Below, piece by piece: positions 17,390-26,420 of a stretch of 64,000 nt of DNA; the first letter of the stretch is position 1, and every line of letters begins with the position of its first letter. Source of the DNA: Hahellaceae bacterium. GTDB taxonomy: Bacteria; Pseudomonadota; Gammaproteobacteria; Pseudomonadales; Oleiphilaceae. A program made the position numbers and the translations under genes. The stretch is from contig JACKOB010000002.1 of NCBI GenBank assembly GCA_024234575.1, positions 558,001-622,000 on the forward strand. The letters are read 5' to 3'. The notes under the pieces were generated by a model. It saw only the letters and a list, made by a program, of their open reading frames with translations, had not been told where the DNA came from and made no database searches.

Positions 17390-17731
17390 TTAATAATCCG
17401 AGTAAGAGTCGTCCATCCCCATACCACTTCCAGCAGTAGATGAAGACAGGGAAAGTGGGCAACGCCTGGTCGAAATATGACGATAGTATTTGCTCCACAT
17501 TTTTTCAAACGATGTCTCGGGCTCTTTCGTGCCTAACAAAACTTTCTGCATATCAGCCTGAACCTCGTCTGCGGGCTCGACAGTGCTCTCAGCGAGTTGC
17601 CTAACAACAACGCCAGTCGCCGTTAAGATGTCCGCTTCTTTCACTGAAAAAATGCCAGACCGATTAAATCCACGGGGAAAGTGGACGTTGTCAAAAAAAC
17701 GCTTTCCAGAAACAAAGCTCTGATAATCCAT
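17390..17731 (-). CDS. maoP: MaoP-like DUF413 protein
   Basis: The 113-residue protein matches the DUF413 family of E. coli MaoP (YifE), which organises the Ori macrodomain through the maoS site. The diagnostic stretch 'FFDNVHFPRGFNRSGIFSVKEA' is split here by my quote limit: 'FFDNVHFPRGFNRSG' at about residues 12-26, then 'IFSVKEADIL'. 'FEKMWSKYYRHIS' near residue 75 matches the E. coli 'ERVWSKYMTRI'. The ATG at 17731 follows GAGGAG at ideal spacing, so the longer frame to 17770 is not used. It lies just downstream of an HdfR-type regulator, its neighbour in E. coli too. A Ser/Gly/Asp-rich tail ends the protein. Confidence 0.88.
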   Translation of the reverse strand: MDYQSFVSGKRFFDNVHFPRGFNRSGIFSVKEADILTATGVVVRQLAESTVEPADEVQADMQKVLLGTKEPETSFEKMWSKYYRHISTRRCPLSLSSSTAGSGMGMDDSYSDY

Positions 17732-17887
17732 AGTCTTCTCCTCAACAATTCGATTTAACAAGCCGGACATTACCCAGTAATGCTCTCGTCTGTTTTTGAT
17801 TAATTTCTGATACCCTATAAGTGCGGATTATTCACAGATGCGCACCCCCAACAAACTATATATTTTTATCGTCTCGACAAATTTATT

Positions 17888-18745
17888 TTATTTAGGTCCC
17901 TGAGATAAAGATTGAACAATTGCCATGGTTTTCTCGATCACATCCTGCTTCTCAGAATCTTTGCGAAAACAGGCATATATTGGTCGTAACACGATGGGTG
18001 CATCGTTTACGACGAAAAGTGATCGCCCCAATTCCTGCGCTACCAGCCGGTATGGCAAGTACGCAGAGCCGCCGTTTTTCTGTATAAATTCCAGTGCAAT
18101 TCTCGCCTGGGTGGTATGTAACACCGGCAACTGCGCCTCGGGAAAGTGCTTGCGGCAAGCAACATCAAAGGCATACCCCCAATCGACGGCAACATAACCG
18201 GCGGTCATACAATCCTGCGCAGTCTTATCTGTGTCTGTCGAAATCAAAAACAGTTCTGCATGGCTGACCGGTACTGACTCCAGTTCACTCACTTTGGCAG
18301 GCTCGTATAACAAGCCTAAGTCCAACGTTCTCTCTAACAGCATCCGTGCCAATTGATCATGGCTATACGATTCAGCTCTTAGTGCGACATCTGGCAATAC
18401 CACGTGAATTTCCTGTAATACCGCCATCATCAGCAAATCCCATAATCCGCTCGTTGCCCCTAAGGCCAAAACCGTCTTATGCTCTTTTATCAATGCCACA
18501 TCTTGCCTGGCCAAATCCCAGGCAAGCAGTATCGATTCTGCATGCTTTACCAACCGCTCGCCGCTGACTGTTAATTGCAGGTTGTTTCGGTATCGACTAA
18601 ACAAGGCAACATCCAGCAACATTTCGAGCTGTTTAATACGTGCACTGACTGCCGCCTGCGTTAAATACAAGTTTTCAGCAGCCTTGCCAAAGTGTCTGGT
18701 ATGCTTCACCTCCAGAAAGGTTTTTAGTAAATCAATGTCCATCAA
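17888..18745 (-). CDS. hdfR: LysR-type regulator HdfR
   Basis: The 285-residue LysR-family regulator is unusually close to E. coli HdfR over its helix-turn-helix: 'LLKTFLEVKHTRHFGKAAE' and 'LYLTQAAVSARIKQLE' (about residues 5-45), then 'RNNLQLTVSGERL'. In E. coli HdfR controls flhDC and other genes and is antagonised by H-NS. The effector domain (about 90-285) is more divergent and the ligand is unknown. The adjacent DUF413 gene supports the assignment, although here the two genes run in the same direction instead of diverging. Either of two adjacent ATGs (18745, 18742) may be used. Confidence 0.88.
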   Translation of the reverse strand: MMDIDLLKTFLEVKHTRHFGKAAENLYLTQAAVSARIKQLEMLLDVALFSRYRNNLQLTVSGERLVKHAESILLAWDLARQDVALIKEHKTVLALGATSGLWDLLMMAVLQEIHVVLPDVALRAESYSHDQLARMLLERTLDLGLLYEPAKVSELESVPVSHAELFLISTDTDKTAQDCMTAGYVAVDWGYAFDVACRKHFPEAQLPVLHTTQARIALEFIQKNGGSAYLPYRLVAQELGRSLFVVNDAPIVLRPIYACFRKDSEKQDVIEKTMAIVQSLSQGPK

Positions 18746-18984
18746 TATCCCGTGTTTTTTGTAGCCACGTCAGCAAATCGCGTTGACTATGCTACACCCC
18801 TTAAATAGCTTTATAGCAGCATTTTGAAAAGATCCCAGCGATCAGCGACTATAATATTATTAAGTTTGGTTTTTACTCTATCTAAACGCTTATTTATGGC
18901 ATATTTTCTCGCATCACGAGTTCATGTTCAGCCTATGGTCTGATCCAGAATGAACACCCACAGCACTTAAAAAAGGCAGTCATT

Positions 18985-20892
18985 GTGTCACACGAAAAAT
19001 CTATCAATGCCGCACCCTTTGGCACCCTTTTGGGCTACGCTCCGGGAAATGTTGCGGTCTATTCATCCGACTATGACACGGCATCGGATGAAGAGTTTCC
19101 TAAACGCAGTGCATTTCGCAGCTATCTCGATGGCATTTATATGGGGTATAAGTGGCAGTGCGTTGAGTTCGCACGCCGTTGGATGTACATCAACAAGGGT
19201 TATATTTTCGATGATATTTCCATGGCCTTTGATATCTTCGAATTACGCTCGGTAAGGGATATCAACACCAACACCCGTTTACCACTCCATGCGTTTCGCA
19301 ATGGTTCCAGACGCCACCCGGAACCCGGCTGCCTGCTCATCTGGGCCGAAGGTGGCGAGTTTGAAGATACCGGTCACGTTGCCGTAGTCACAGACGTACA
19401 GGAAGATCATCTGCTCATTGCAGAGCAGAACGTTGGCCACGTTATTTGGCCTGCAGGGCAGAATTATAGTCGGAAGTTGCGTGCAAAAATTACTGAAGAT
19501 GGCGATTACTGGCTTGAGTGCTCTTACAATGACGCATCAATTTTAGGCTGGGTGATACAAACTGATGACGCTGAACATGCCGAGCCTGCCGATCAGCTTG
19601 ACGGACAACTGCTAAATCTGCAGCCCCGCGAAGCGGAAAACCGTGGCCAGGCACATAAGGCCTGGCTCAATATTGCGAATGAAGATGAAGCCGCCTACGT
19701 TGAGATGATGCATGGCCACAAGCTCACCAGTGTTGATAGCGACCAATATCGTTATTACGCAGCCTCGCTATCTGCCGAACATGAACTAGAGCATGCCACC
19801 AACGAGCTGCACGGCCTTTTCATGCATGCCACTGACTATGTATTGGAAAACGAAGAGCTGCTTGAGAAGTTCAACCTGCCCCGCTCGGTGTTATCGAAGA
19901 TTCGCCAATCCTGGGATAACCGGCTTAATCAGCTAATAACCAGTCGTTTCGATTTTTCAATGTCTGCACAGGGGCTAAAAGTATACGAATATAACTGTGA
20001 TTCCGCCTCGTGCTTTATGGAATGTGCGAAAATTCAGGGTAAATGGGCACGTCACTTCGGTGTTGATGAAGGCAAAGACCCCGGCAGCGACCTGTTTGCG
20101 GATCTGGTTCGCGCCTGGAAAAAAAGCAACGCTTCTGACCTTTTGCACATTCTGCGAGACGATGACGCCGAAGAGAAATACCATGCGCTCTTCATGCAAG
20201 ACACCCTAAAGTCCGCGGGAATACGCTGCCGCATCATTGTTGGCCTGGAGGGGCTGGTATGGGATGCTGACGGCAACATTCGGGACCCGGAAGGCGAACA
20301 GGTTAAATGGGTCTGGAAAACCTGGGCCTGGGAAACCGCCCTGGACCAGATTCGGGAAGAATGCGAAGACGAAGAACGACGTCATTCCTATGAGCCGCGC
20401 TGGAAAACCGGCGATACGCCGCGGCTCTCTGATGTCTTGCTGCGCAAAAACGTGATGGTGTTCGAGCCACTGTGGACGCTAATCCCCAGCAACAAGGCCA
20501 TACTGCCCGTGCTGTGGAGCCTCTTTCCCAACCATCCTCTCTTGCTGAACACCAGTTTTGAGTTGACGGATGATTTAGTTGCCAGTGGCTATGTCAGCAA
20601 ACCTATTGTCGGGCGTTGCGGTCAAAACATCCAAATTATTGATCGTCATGATGATGTTCTGGAGTCATCTGCGGGAAATTTCGACAACCAGGAACACATT
20701 TACCAGCAACTGTTTCCGTTGCCAAAAGTGGGGGACTATTTCGTGCAGGTCAGCACATTTACTGCCGCTGGTGCCTATTCGGGAACTTGTCTCAGGGTGG
20801 ATTCCTCGATGATCATCGGAAAAAACAGCGATTGCATGGCGCTGAGGTTTGTGAACGACAAAGCGCTGCTAGCATCGATCAACAGCAAGTAA
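18985..20892 (+). CDS. gss: bifunctional glutathionylspermidine synthetase/amidase
   Basis: This 635-residue enzyme makes and breaks glutathionylspermidine, linking polyamine and thiol metabolism. Residues about 1-200 form the CHAP-type amidase with catalytic Cys in 'KWQCVEFARRWMYINKGY' and His in 'DTGHVAVVTDV'. Residues about 215-630 form the ATP-grasp synthetase, with 'LKVYEYNCDSASCFMECAKI' binding substrate and 'GKPIVGR'-type 'VSKPIVGRCGQN' near the ATP site. The length is close to E. coli Gss (619). It starts with GTG after AAAAGGCAG. The only other use of this thiol known to me is trypanothione synthesis. Both halves look intact. Confidence 0.95.
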   Translation: MSHEKSINAAPFGTLLGYAPGNVAVYSSDYDTASDEEFPKRSAFRSYLDGIYMGYKWQCVEFARRWMYINKGYIFDDISMAFDIFELRSVRDINTNTRLPLHAFRNGSRRHPEPGCLLIWAEGGEFEDTGHVAVVTDVQEDHLLIAEQNVGHVIWPAGQNYSRKLRAKITEDGDYWLECSYNDASILGWVIQTDDAEHAEPADQLDGQLLNLQPREAENRGQAHKAWLNIANEDEAAYVEMMHGHKLTSVDSDQYRYYAASLSAEHELEHATNELHGLFMHATDYVLENEELLEKFNLPRSVLSKIRQSWDNRLNQLITSRFDFSMSAQGLKVYEYNCDSASCFMECAKIQGKWARHFGVDEGKDPGSDLFADLVRAWKKSNASDLLHILRDDDAEEKYHALFMQDTLKSAGIRCRIIVGLEGLVWDADGNIRDPEGEQVKWVWKTWAWETALDQIREECEDEERRHSYEPRWKTGDTPRLSDVLLRKNVMVFEPLWTLIPSNKAILPVLWSLFPNHPLLLNTSFELTDDLVASGYVSKPIVGRCGQNIQIIDRHDDVLESSAGNFDNQEHIYQQLFPLPKVGDYFVQVSTFTAAGAYSGTCLRVDSSMIIGKNSDCMALRFVNDKALLASINSK

Positions 20893-20928
20893 CCTGATAG
20901 TGGCGCTGAACAGTAAAGGGAAAAGTAA

Positions 20929-21435
20929 ATGGCTTCTCACTTAGTAATATTTTCCCATGGCAAGGAAAGTGGCCCTTGGGGATCAAAAATTGTTCAGCTG
21001 GCAGACACAGCCAATAACAAAGGCTACCAGGTTGATAGCATCGATTACCAGGGCATTAACGACGTCAATCAGCGGGTAGATAAGCTGCTGCAGGCGATAC
21101 CGGCAAATGGCCAAAAAGTGGTGTTGGTGGGCTCAAGCATGGGGGCTTACGTGTCTATCATGGCGGCACAGCAACGGACGGTCGCAGGGCTGTTTTTACT
21201 TGCCCCTGCGGTTTATTTACCGGGCTACCCCAACACCAATCCACAATCGATTACCGGCCATATTGAAGTCGTTCACGGCTGGAATGACGCCGTTGTGCCG
21301 GTCGAGAATGCCATACGCTTTGCGCGGGAGCATCAAGCCAGTTGTTACCTGTTTAATGACGAACACAGACTAATGGCTACACTGGATGATATCGACAAAT
21401 TATTTATGCGCTTTCTCGACAAACTGGCAACCTAA
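20929..21435 (+). CDS. small alpha/beta hydrolase (YqiA/RBBP9-like)
   Basis: The 168-residue protein is a minimal alpha/beta hydrolase. 'LVIFSHGKESGPWGSKI' gives the oxyanion region, 'VGSSMGAYVSIMAA' the nucleophile elbow (Ser near residue 66), and 'VVHGWNDAVVPVENAIRFA' a catalytic Asp region. The catalytic His is probably in 'NDEHRLM' near residue 147. The size and order fit YqiA or dienelactone-hydrolase-like esterases; the substrate is unknown. It begins 36 bases after gss with AAGGGAAAAGTAA upstream, so it is likely co-transcribed with it. No signal peptide. Confidence 0.8.
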   Translation: MASHLVIFSHGKESGPWGSKIVQLADTANNKGYQVDSIDYQGINDVNQRVDKLLQAIPANGQKVVLVGSSMGAYVSIMAAQQRTVAGLFLLAPAVYLPGYPNTNPQSITGHIEVVHGWNDAVVPVENAIRFAREHQASCYLFNDEHRLMATLDDIDKLFMRFLDKLAT

Positions 21436-21569
21436 CTAACACTGGTGAACGATACGGCAAGAGAATTGTAAACATTTGAAAAAGTACCCCATTATCCCCT
21501 CATGGTTTTTTGTAACTATTTGTAAGGGTATGCGATAATCCCCGTATCAATTTTAAGGGAAGACAGAAA

Positions 21570-21932
21570 ATGAAAGCGTTGATGACTGCCGCACTGCTCT
21601 GCGCAGGTGTTTTTCTGCAGGGATGTTATTCACCAATGAGTTCACTCGAACGAGATCTGGCGAAGGGGTTTTCTGATGACGCTGACATAAAATTCGTTGG
21701 CCATGAAAGCGTACAGCGGGAAGAAGCTGACAGCTATGGTAATGAAAAATACCTCATTCTGGACTTTCGCAACAACACGCCATTTATCGACGACAGCCAG
21801 TTACAAGCCAATATCAGCCAAATATGTAAAACGGTTTTTGGCAATCAGGACTTAATTAAAAACTTGTCAGACGAAGGCTACGATATGATTTCGGTTTCTT
21901 TCGAATCAACATCGCAGTACGACTGCCTTTAA
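21570..21932 (+). CDS. small lipoprotein of unknown function
   Basis: The 120-residue product is a predicted lipoprotein: signal MKALMTAALLCAGVFLQGC with lipobox LQGC, modified Cys at residue 19 followed by Tyr-Ser. The mature part is acidic and contains two further cysteines (in 'QICKTVF' and the penultimate Cys), which could form a disulfide. I recognise no family. GGGAAGACAG precedes the ATG. It converges with the diguanylate cyclase gene. Confidence 0.78.
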   Translation: MKALMTAALLCAGVFLQGCYSPMSSLERDLAKGFSDDADIKFVGHESVQREEADSYGNEKYLILDFRNNTPFIDDSQLQANISQICKTVFGNQDLIKNLSDEGYDMISVSFESTSQYDCL

Positions 21933-21960
21933 TAGGGTTCCGCAAAAACAGGTCGCAAGC

Positions 21961-23748
21961 CTAATTGCTCGCCGCAACGACCACCCGATTTCGTCCCTGC
22001 TGCTTGGCTTCGTAAAGCGCCTTGTCGGCTAATTCAAAAATCTCTTCTTTCGACAACCCATCTATAAAGGGTGCAACCCCAAACGACATCGTGATTTGCA
22101 CCCGCTGCTGGCGAAAATGAAATGGCAGTTTTTCTACCATTTGTCGGGTTTTCTCCATCACCGCATGGGCTTGTTCAACATTGGTTTCTGGCATAAGTAC
22201 GACAAATTCTTCGCCACCAAAGCGTGCGACAAAGTCAGTTTTACGGATACGACGCTGCAACTCTTTCGCCATAATCTGAATAACTTTATCACCGGCTAAA
22301 TGCCCATAGTTATCGTTGACCCGCTTAAAGAAATCTATATCTGCCACCACCATAGTGACCGGCTGCCGATAGCGTTGCCAGCGGGTAAACTCAAACTCGT
22401 AGCGCTCTGCATAGGCTTCACGGTTTGGCAGCTTGGTTAAGGTATCGGTCAGCGCCCGCCCCCGCTCTTCTTTAAGCTTTTTCTTAATAACTTTCGACTC
22501 TTTCTCCATCTGCTGCAATCGTTCGCGGGTTTCATCGAGCTGTTGCCGCAACGCTTGTTCGCGCCCCTCTTCCGAGCTCATAAAGGCCGAGAGTGACCCC
22601 AGAACACTATCCAGGTGACCGGTGACGGCATGTTTTAGCTGATCAATATCTGTGGCGCGATCAACGTCACTGGAGAGTGTTTGCAGCTGGTTTCTAATTG
22701 AATCATTTAATTCTTCGCCAGCACCGCGACGATTTATCTGGTGCGTCAGGGCATCATCAAGAAACCCTTGAAACTTCAATAAGCGCTCATCCAGAGACTG
22801 CAGAAAGTTTTCGAAATCTCTTTGCCCTTTGGTGATAGAAACGATGACCAGATTAGCCACATCATCCAGCGTTGGTCCAAGTTCGTACCAGTTGAGACCA
22901 ATCTCGACTTTTTGGCGGATTCGTTCTGCTTCTTTGTGGGCGTTTTCCGGAATAATCAACTGCTCGAGCAGGTTACGTAACGATGACCCAACGTGACCTG
23001 ATATTTTCGCGAAACCGGGTGCTTCCTGGCCATCAGACGGAACAATCTCACCCTCAACAGCCAGCTCTGTTTCGTTTTCGGTGTAACTTCGCTGATCCGT
23101 TGCAGCATCCGAGTCATCCTCTTCAAGTGGCTGAAATTCATAACCCGTGCTGGTGGCACTGTCTGACTCAACCACGGCTTCTTTCACAGCGACGTCTGAT
23201 TTACCACCAAACAGCTTCTGAAAGAAACCCGAGCTTTCTTTGCCCCCTTGCACACGAGCAAATTGCTCTTGCAGTATATTTTTCTGCAACGACGCATATT
23301 CAGAAAGCAAGCCGGGGGTATTTTTTAGCACCTCCTGTTTGTTTTTTAACTGACGAGAAAAAGACTTGAGGCTTTTTTTATTGCTGCGGGATATTTCCAG
23401 AGAAGACAACTGATCCGCGAGACTGGCTAATGCATCAAGTAGTTTATCGGATGTATCAGCACGATTCTCATCCAGTTTTAATACACAGGATTCAATCTTG
23501 TCCAGTCGCTGACTAAGCGCTGAAGAGGATGTATGTTCTTGACGCAACAAATCACGTAACGCAGACATTTCAACGTCCAGTGATTCGCTTTGCCCATCGG
23601 CGGCAAGACTGACTCTCACCAGCATGCGTTGCAGCAGATGAATCTGTTGTTTTAAAGCCGCTTCTTCACGGTCAAATTCCTCTGCTTTTGAAAGGTATTT
23701 GTTTTTAAGCCGTTCGAGCTCGCTTTTAGAGTTACTGCCAGATGCCAT
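21961..23748 (-). CDS. cytoplasmic diguanylate cyclase with long coiled-coil N-terminus
   Basis: The 595-residue protein makes cyclic di-GMP. The C-terminal GGDEF domain (about residues 425-595) has 'DTLTKLPNREAY', 'ADIDFFKRVNDNYGHLAGD' and active-site GGEEF, with the inhibitory I-site RKTD exactly five residues before it, so product inhibition is likely. The first 420 residues have no membrane segment: coiled-coil heptads at 5-110, an acidic low-complexity linker near 185-240, and a conserved helical domain with a coiled coil up to the GGDEF. This arrangement resembles Pseudomonas soluble cyclases of the DUF-GGDEF type (SiaD/PA3177-like architectures), but the input signal is unknown. Confidence 0.93.
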   Translation of the reverse strand: MASGSNSKSELERLKNKYLSKAEEFDREEAALKQQIHLLQRMLVRVSLAADGQSESLDVEMSALRDLLRQEHTSSSALSQRLDKIESCVLKLDENRADTSDKLLDALASLADQLSSLEISRSNKKSLKSFSRQLKNKQEVLKNTPGLLSEYASLQKNILQEQFARVQGGKESSGFFQKLFGGKSDVAVKEAVVESDSATSTGYEFQPLEEDDSDAATDQRSYTENETELAVEGEIVPSDGQEAPGFAKISGHVGSSLRNLLEQLIIPENAHKEAERIRQKVEIGLNWYELGPTLDDVANLVIVSITKGQRDFENFLQSLDERLLKFQGFLDDALTHQINRRGAGEELNDSIRNQLQTLSSDVDRATDIDQLKHAVTGHLDSVLGSLSAFMSSEEGREQALRQQLDETRERLQQMEKESKVIKKKLKEERGRALTDTLTKLPNREAYAERYEFEFTRWQRYRQPVTMVVADIDFFKRVNDNYGHLAGDKVIQIMAKELQRRIRKTDFVARFGGEEFVVLMPETNVEQAHAVMEKTRQMVEKLPFHFRQQRVQITMSFGVAPFIDGLSKEEIFELADKALYEAKQQGRNRVVVAASN

Positions 23749-23860
23749 GAATACTCACCCTTTCAATGCAACAAGCGATAGTCAAATACAATTGGGAAAG
23801 TATAGTCGTCGATTGCATAACTTGCTTAGTTTGACGACTGAAGAACGCGTATGAGCTTTC

Positions 23861-24565
23861 TCAAAGAGAGGCGACAATAGCGGGCAATTCACCGATACAG
23901 CGGATTACTGCATCAGCTTTTACAGGCATTTGCACAGGACTGGATTGCAAATCTGCATTAATCCAGACAGTTTTCATGCCGACGGCAGCGGCTCCGGCTA
24001 CATCATCCGTAAGATGATCTCCCACATGCAATACCGCTTCTGCGGGCACCGACAATGTCGCAAGTGCATTTTCAAAAATCCTTGCATGTGGCTTACTTAT
24101 ACCTTCTGACTCGGCGCTAAACGCATAGGAAAAATAAGGTGCAATACCGATGACTTCCGGGTTAGCGTTGCCATTGGTAATGGATATCAGCTGGTATTGC
24201 TGCGATAGCGTTTCAAGCACCGATAATACCGGCTGAAAGAGGGTGACCTTTTGTCGGGCATTATAGAAAACCTGAAACGCTTGTCGGGCAAGGTCATCGC
24301 GCTCACTGTCTCGATAACCCGCCTCATCTAAAAGGTTTTGTAAAAGCCGCAGTCTGATTTGTGATACCTGATGCTGCAACTCAGGGTACTCGGCAAGCAA
24401 GTGCTGCTTGTGCTGCAACAGATTTTCACGCCCTAAACCCGGAATGACGCCGGGAGCATGCGACATTAGCCAATCCCGCATCGCTTTTTCGGCGGCGATC
24501 AGTACCGGCTCTGCGTGCCACAAAGTATTATCAAGATCTAACGAAATTACGGTAATTTGGCTCAT
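23861..24565 (-). CDS. yigB: HAD phosphatase, YigB-like
   Basis: The 234-residue HAD-superfamily hydrolase has motif I 'ISLDLDNTLWH' (nucleophile Asp at residue 8), motif II 'ISITNGN', a motif III lysine in 'GISKPHARIF' and motif IV 'VGDHLTDDVAGAAA'. E. coli YigB dephosphorylates FMN in riboflavin synthesis. The position next to DUF484 and dapF supports the YigB assignment. The ATG at 24565 fits the family's start; an in-frame TTG at 24604 is less likely. Confidence 0.9.
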   Translation of the reverse strand: MSQITVISLDLDNTLWHAEPVLIAAEKAMRDWLMSHAPGVIPGLGRENLLQHKQHLLAEYPELQHQVSQIRLRLLQNLLDEAGYRDSERDDLARQAFQVFYNARQKVTLFQPVLSVLETLSQQYQLISITNGNANPEVIGIAPYFSYAFSAESEGISKPHARIFENALATLSVPAEAVLHVGDHLTDDVAGAAAVGMKTVWINADLQSSPVQMPVKADAVIRCIGELPAIVASL

Positions 24566-24633
24566 TTCCGGGCTCTTGACAGTTAACTGATAGCGCACTG
24601 GCAAAGTGGCTACACTATCGCCAGTCAGCCAGC

Positions 24634-25380
24634 CTAGGATTTAACAATAGACGACTCGGCCTGAGATCTCTTTCCCAGATTTCCCCGGCGTTCCTGATCA
24701 AGCAGCGGCGGTAACAGCCGTGACAACGTATCGCTGATGTAAGACAAAAATAGTGACCCCATTCCTTTATCAAAGTAATGCTGGTCTTTGCTGCCTAAAC
24801 TAAACATGCCGATCACTTCACCAAACTGCAGGGATATCACGGCCGCAGAGCCGATGTCTTCGGTCACTGCAGGAAACAGGCACTGAGCTTGCTCTTTACG
24901 CAAACGTCCACACACTGCCTTGCTGCTGGTCATCAAATCACCTAACTTACGAGTGGCCTCTTCGGCGCTGACCATTTGCACATTGCAGATGGGATACTCA
25001 GTTGCATCACCAAACAGTAGGAGACTGGAAAAATCGAGACCGAAATCAGTACGGATACTCTCCTCCACCATAATGACAACCTCCTCCAGGCTCTTCGCCT
25101 CAAGCAGATTCATCAACAGCCGCTTACTTTTTTCGAAAAACCGATCGTTGTCTCTGGCAATAGCAACCAGGTGCCCAAGTTCTTTACGCAACTGATCACG
25201 CTGCTCACGAAAGACATGTACCTGACGCTCAACCAAGCTAATCGCCTGGCCGCTGTTATGAGGAATCGTGATTTCCCGCAATAGATCATCATGACTCAGA
25301 AAAAATTCGGGGTGTGCCCGAAGATAGCCAACCACCTGCTCTTCGGTGATCACAGGGGAATCTTGCTCATTGTTTTTCAT
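24634..25380 (-). CDS. DUF484 (GAF-like) family protein
   Basis: The 248-residue protein matches DUF484, a GAF-like fold of unknown function (YigA in enterobacteria, PA5279 in Pseudomonas). Family features include 'VVGYLRAHPEFFLSHDDLL' near the N-terminus, 'SLVERQVHVFREQRDQL' leading a coiled coil, and 'VISLQFGEVIGMFSLGSKD' and 'YFDKGMGSLFLSYISDTL' near the end. The ATG at 25380 has GGAG eight bases upstream; the longer frame to 25470 is less likely. In related genomes xerC follows this gene; here yigB follows directly. Confidence 0.9.
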   Translation of the reverse strand: MKNNEQDSPVITEEQVVGYLRAHPEFFLSHDDLLREITIPHNSGQAISLVERQVHVFREQRDQLRKELGHLVAIARDNDRFFEKSKRLLMNLLEAKSLEEVVIMVEESIRTDFGLDFSSLLLFGDATEYPICNVQMVSAEEATRKLGDLMTSSKAVCGRLRKEQAQCLFPAVTEDIGSAAVISLQFGEVIGMFSLGSKDQHYFDKGMGSLFLSYISDTLSRLLPPLLDQERRGNLGKRSQAESSIVKS

Positions 25381-25535
25381 GGTAACTACTCCAGGAGACG
25401 AGTCAGCACAGCCATGAAGCTTTTCCATGAGACTGCTCGCCTGATTTTTCATTATTATTGATCGGTGCACCTATGACACCACACGGGGAAAACCCACGCT
25501 TATCATTAACTATAGGCGGCACTCTGATTAACTGC

Positions 25536-26366
25536 TTACAGTCTTACCTGCCCCTCAAATACTGTAGCAGCTGGCCCTTCCATCAGCACGGAATGCCCTT
25601 CACCTTCCCATTCGATTTTTAGATTTCCACCGGGAAGTTTCACTTCTACTTTGGAATCCAGCAGCCCGCGCAAGCGCCCGGCGACCACTGCGGCGCAGGC
25701 ACCCGTGCCACAGGCAAGGGTCTCACCCGCACCACGCTCATATACACGCAGACGAACAAATTTTCGATGCACCACTTCCATAAAGCCGATATTCGCCTTT
25801 TCCGGAAAGCGCGAATGGCTCTCTAACAATGGCCCAAGCGTCTCGACAGGTGCTGTTTTGACATCCTCAACCAGCAGCACGCCATGGGGATTACCCATAG
25901 ATACCGCCGTTAGCTGATAAGTCACCCCTTCAACATCCACCTCGTAAAGGTTGTCTTGTGCCTCAGCGACAAAAGGAATCTGGGCTGGCTGCAACATCGG
26001 CGCCCCCATATCCACAATAATGCCGCCTTCTTCTGCCACCCTTAACTCAATAATTCCTTTTGCTGTTTCTACGCGAATAACGTCTTTCTGGGTTAGCTTG
26101 TTGCTCAGGACAAACTTTGCGAAACATCGGGCGCCATTACCACACTGCTCTACTTCGCTGCCATCAGCATTAAAGATACGATATCTGAAATCGACATCAG
26201 GACGGCCCGGTGGCTCGACCAGCAGCAACTGATCAAAGCCTACGCCAAAATGCCTGTCAGCAAGCTTTTTAACCTGCTCGGAGCGGATATGTACATGCTG
26301 CGAAATAGAGTCAACAACCATAAAGTCATTGCCAAGCCCATGCATCTTTGAAAACTTGACCAGCAT
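25536..26366 (-). CDS. dapF: diaminopimelate epimerase
   Basis: DapF interconverts LL- and meso-diaminopimelate for lysine and peptidoglycan synthesis without a cofactor. The 276-residue protein starts '[18 protein letters not shown]' and has both catalytic cysteines in their motifs: 'QCGNGARCF' (near residue 75) and '[14 protein letters not shown]' (near 218). Length is typical. It lies 54 bases after lysA, forming the lysine pair common in Pseudomonas-type genomes. Confidence 0.97.
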   Translation of the reverse strand: MLVKFSKMHGLGNDFMVVDSISQHVHIRSEQVKKLADRHFGVGFDQLLLVEPPGRPDVDFRYRIFNADGSEVEQCGNGARCFAKFVLSNKLTQKDVIRVETAKGIIELRVAEEGGIIVDMGAPMLQPAQIPFVAEAQDNLYEVDVEGVTYQLTAVSMGNPHGVLLVEDVKTAPVETLGPLLESHSRFPEKANIGFMEVVHRKFVRLRVYERGAGETLACGTGACAAVVAGRLRGLLDSKVEVKLPGGNLKIEWEGEGHSVLMEGPAATVFEGQVRL

Positions 26367-26420
26367 ATCGCCCTACCCTGTTTATCTATCAATCACGTTT
26401 AGCGAGTATCGCCGTGGTTT

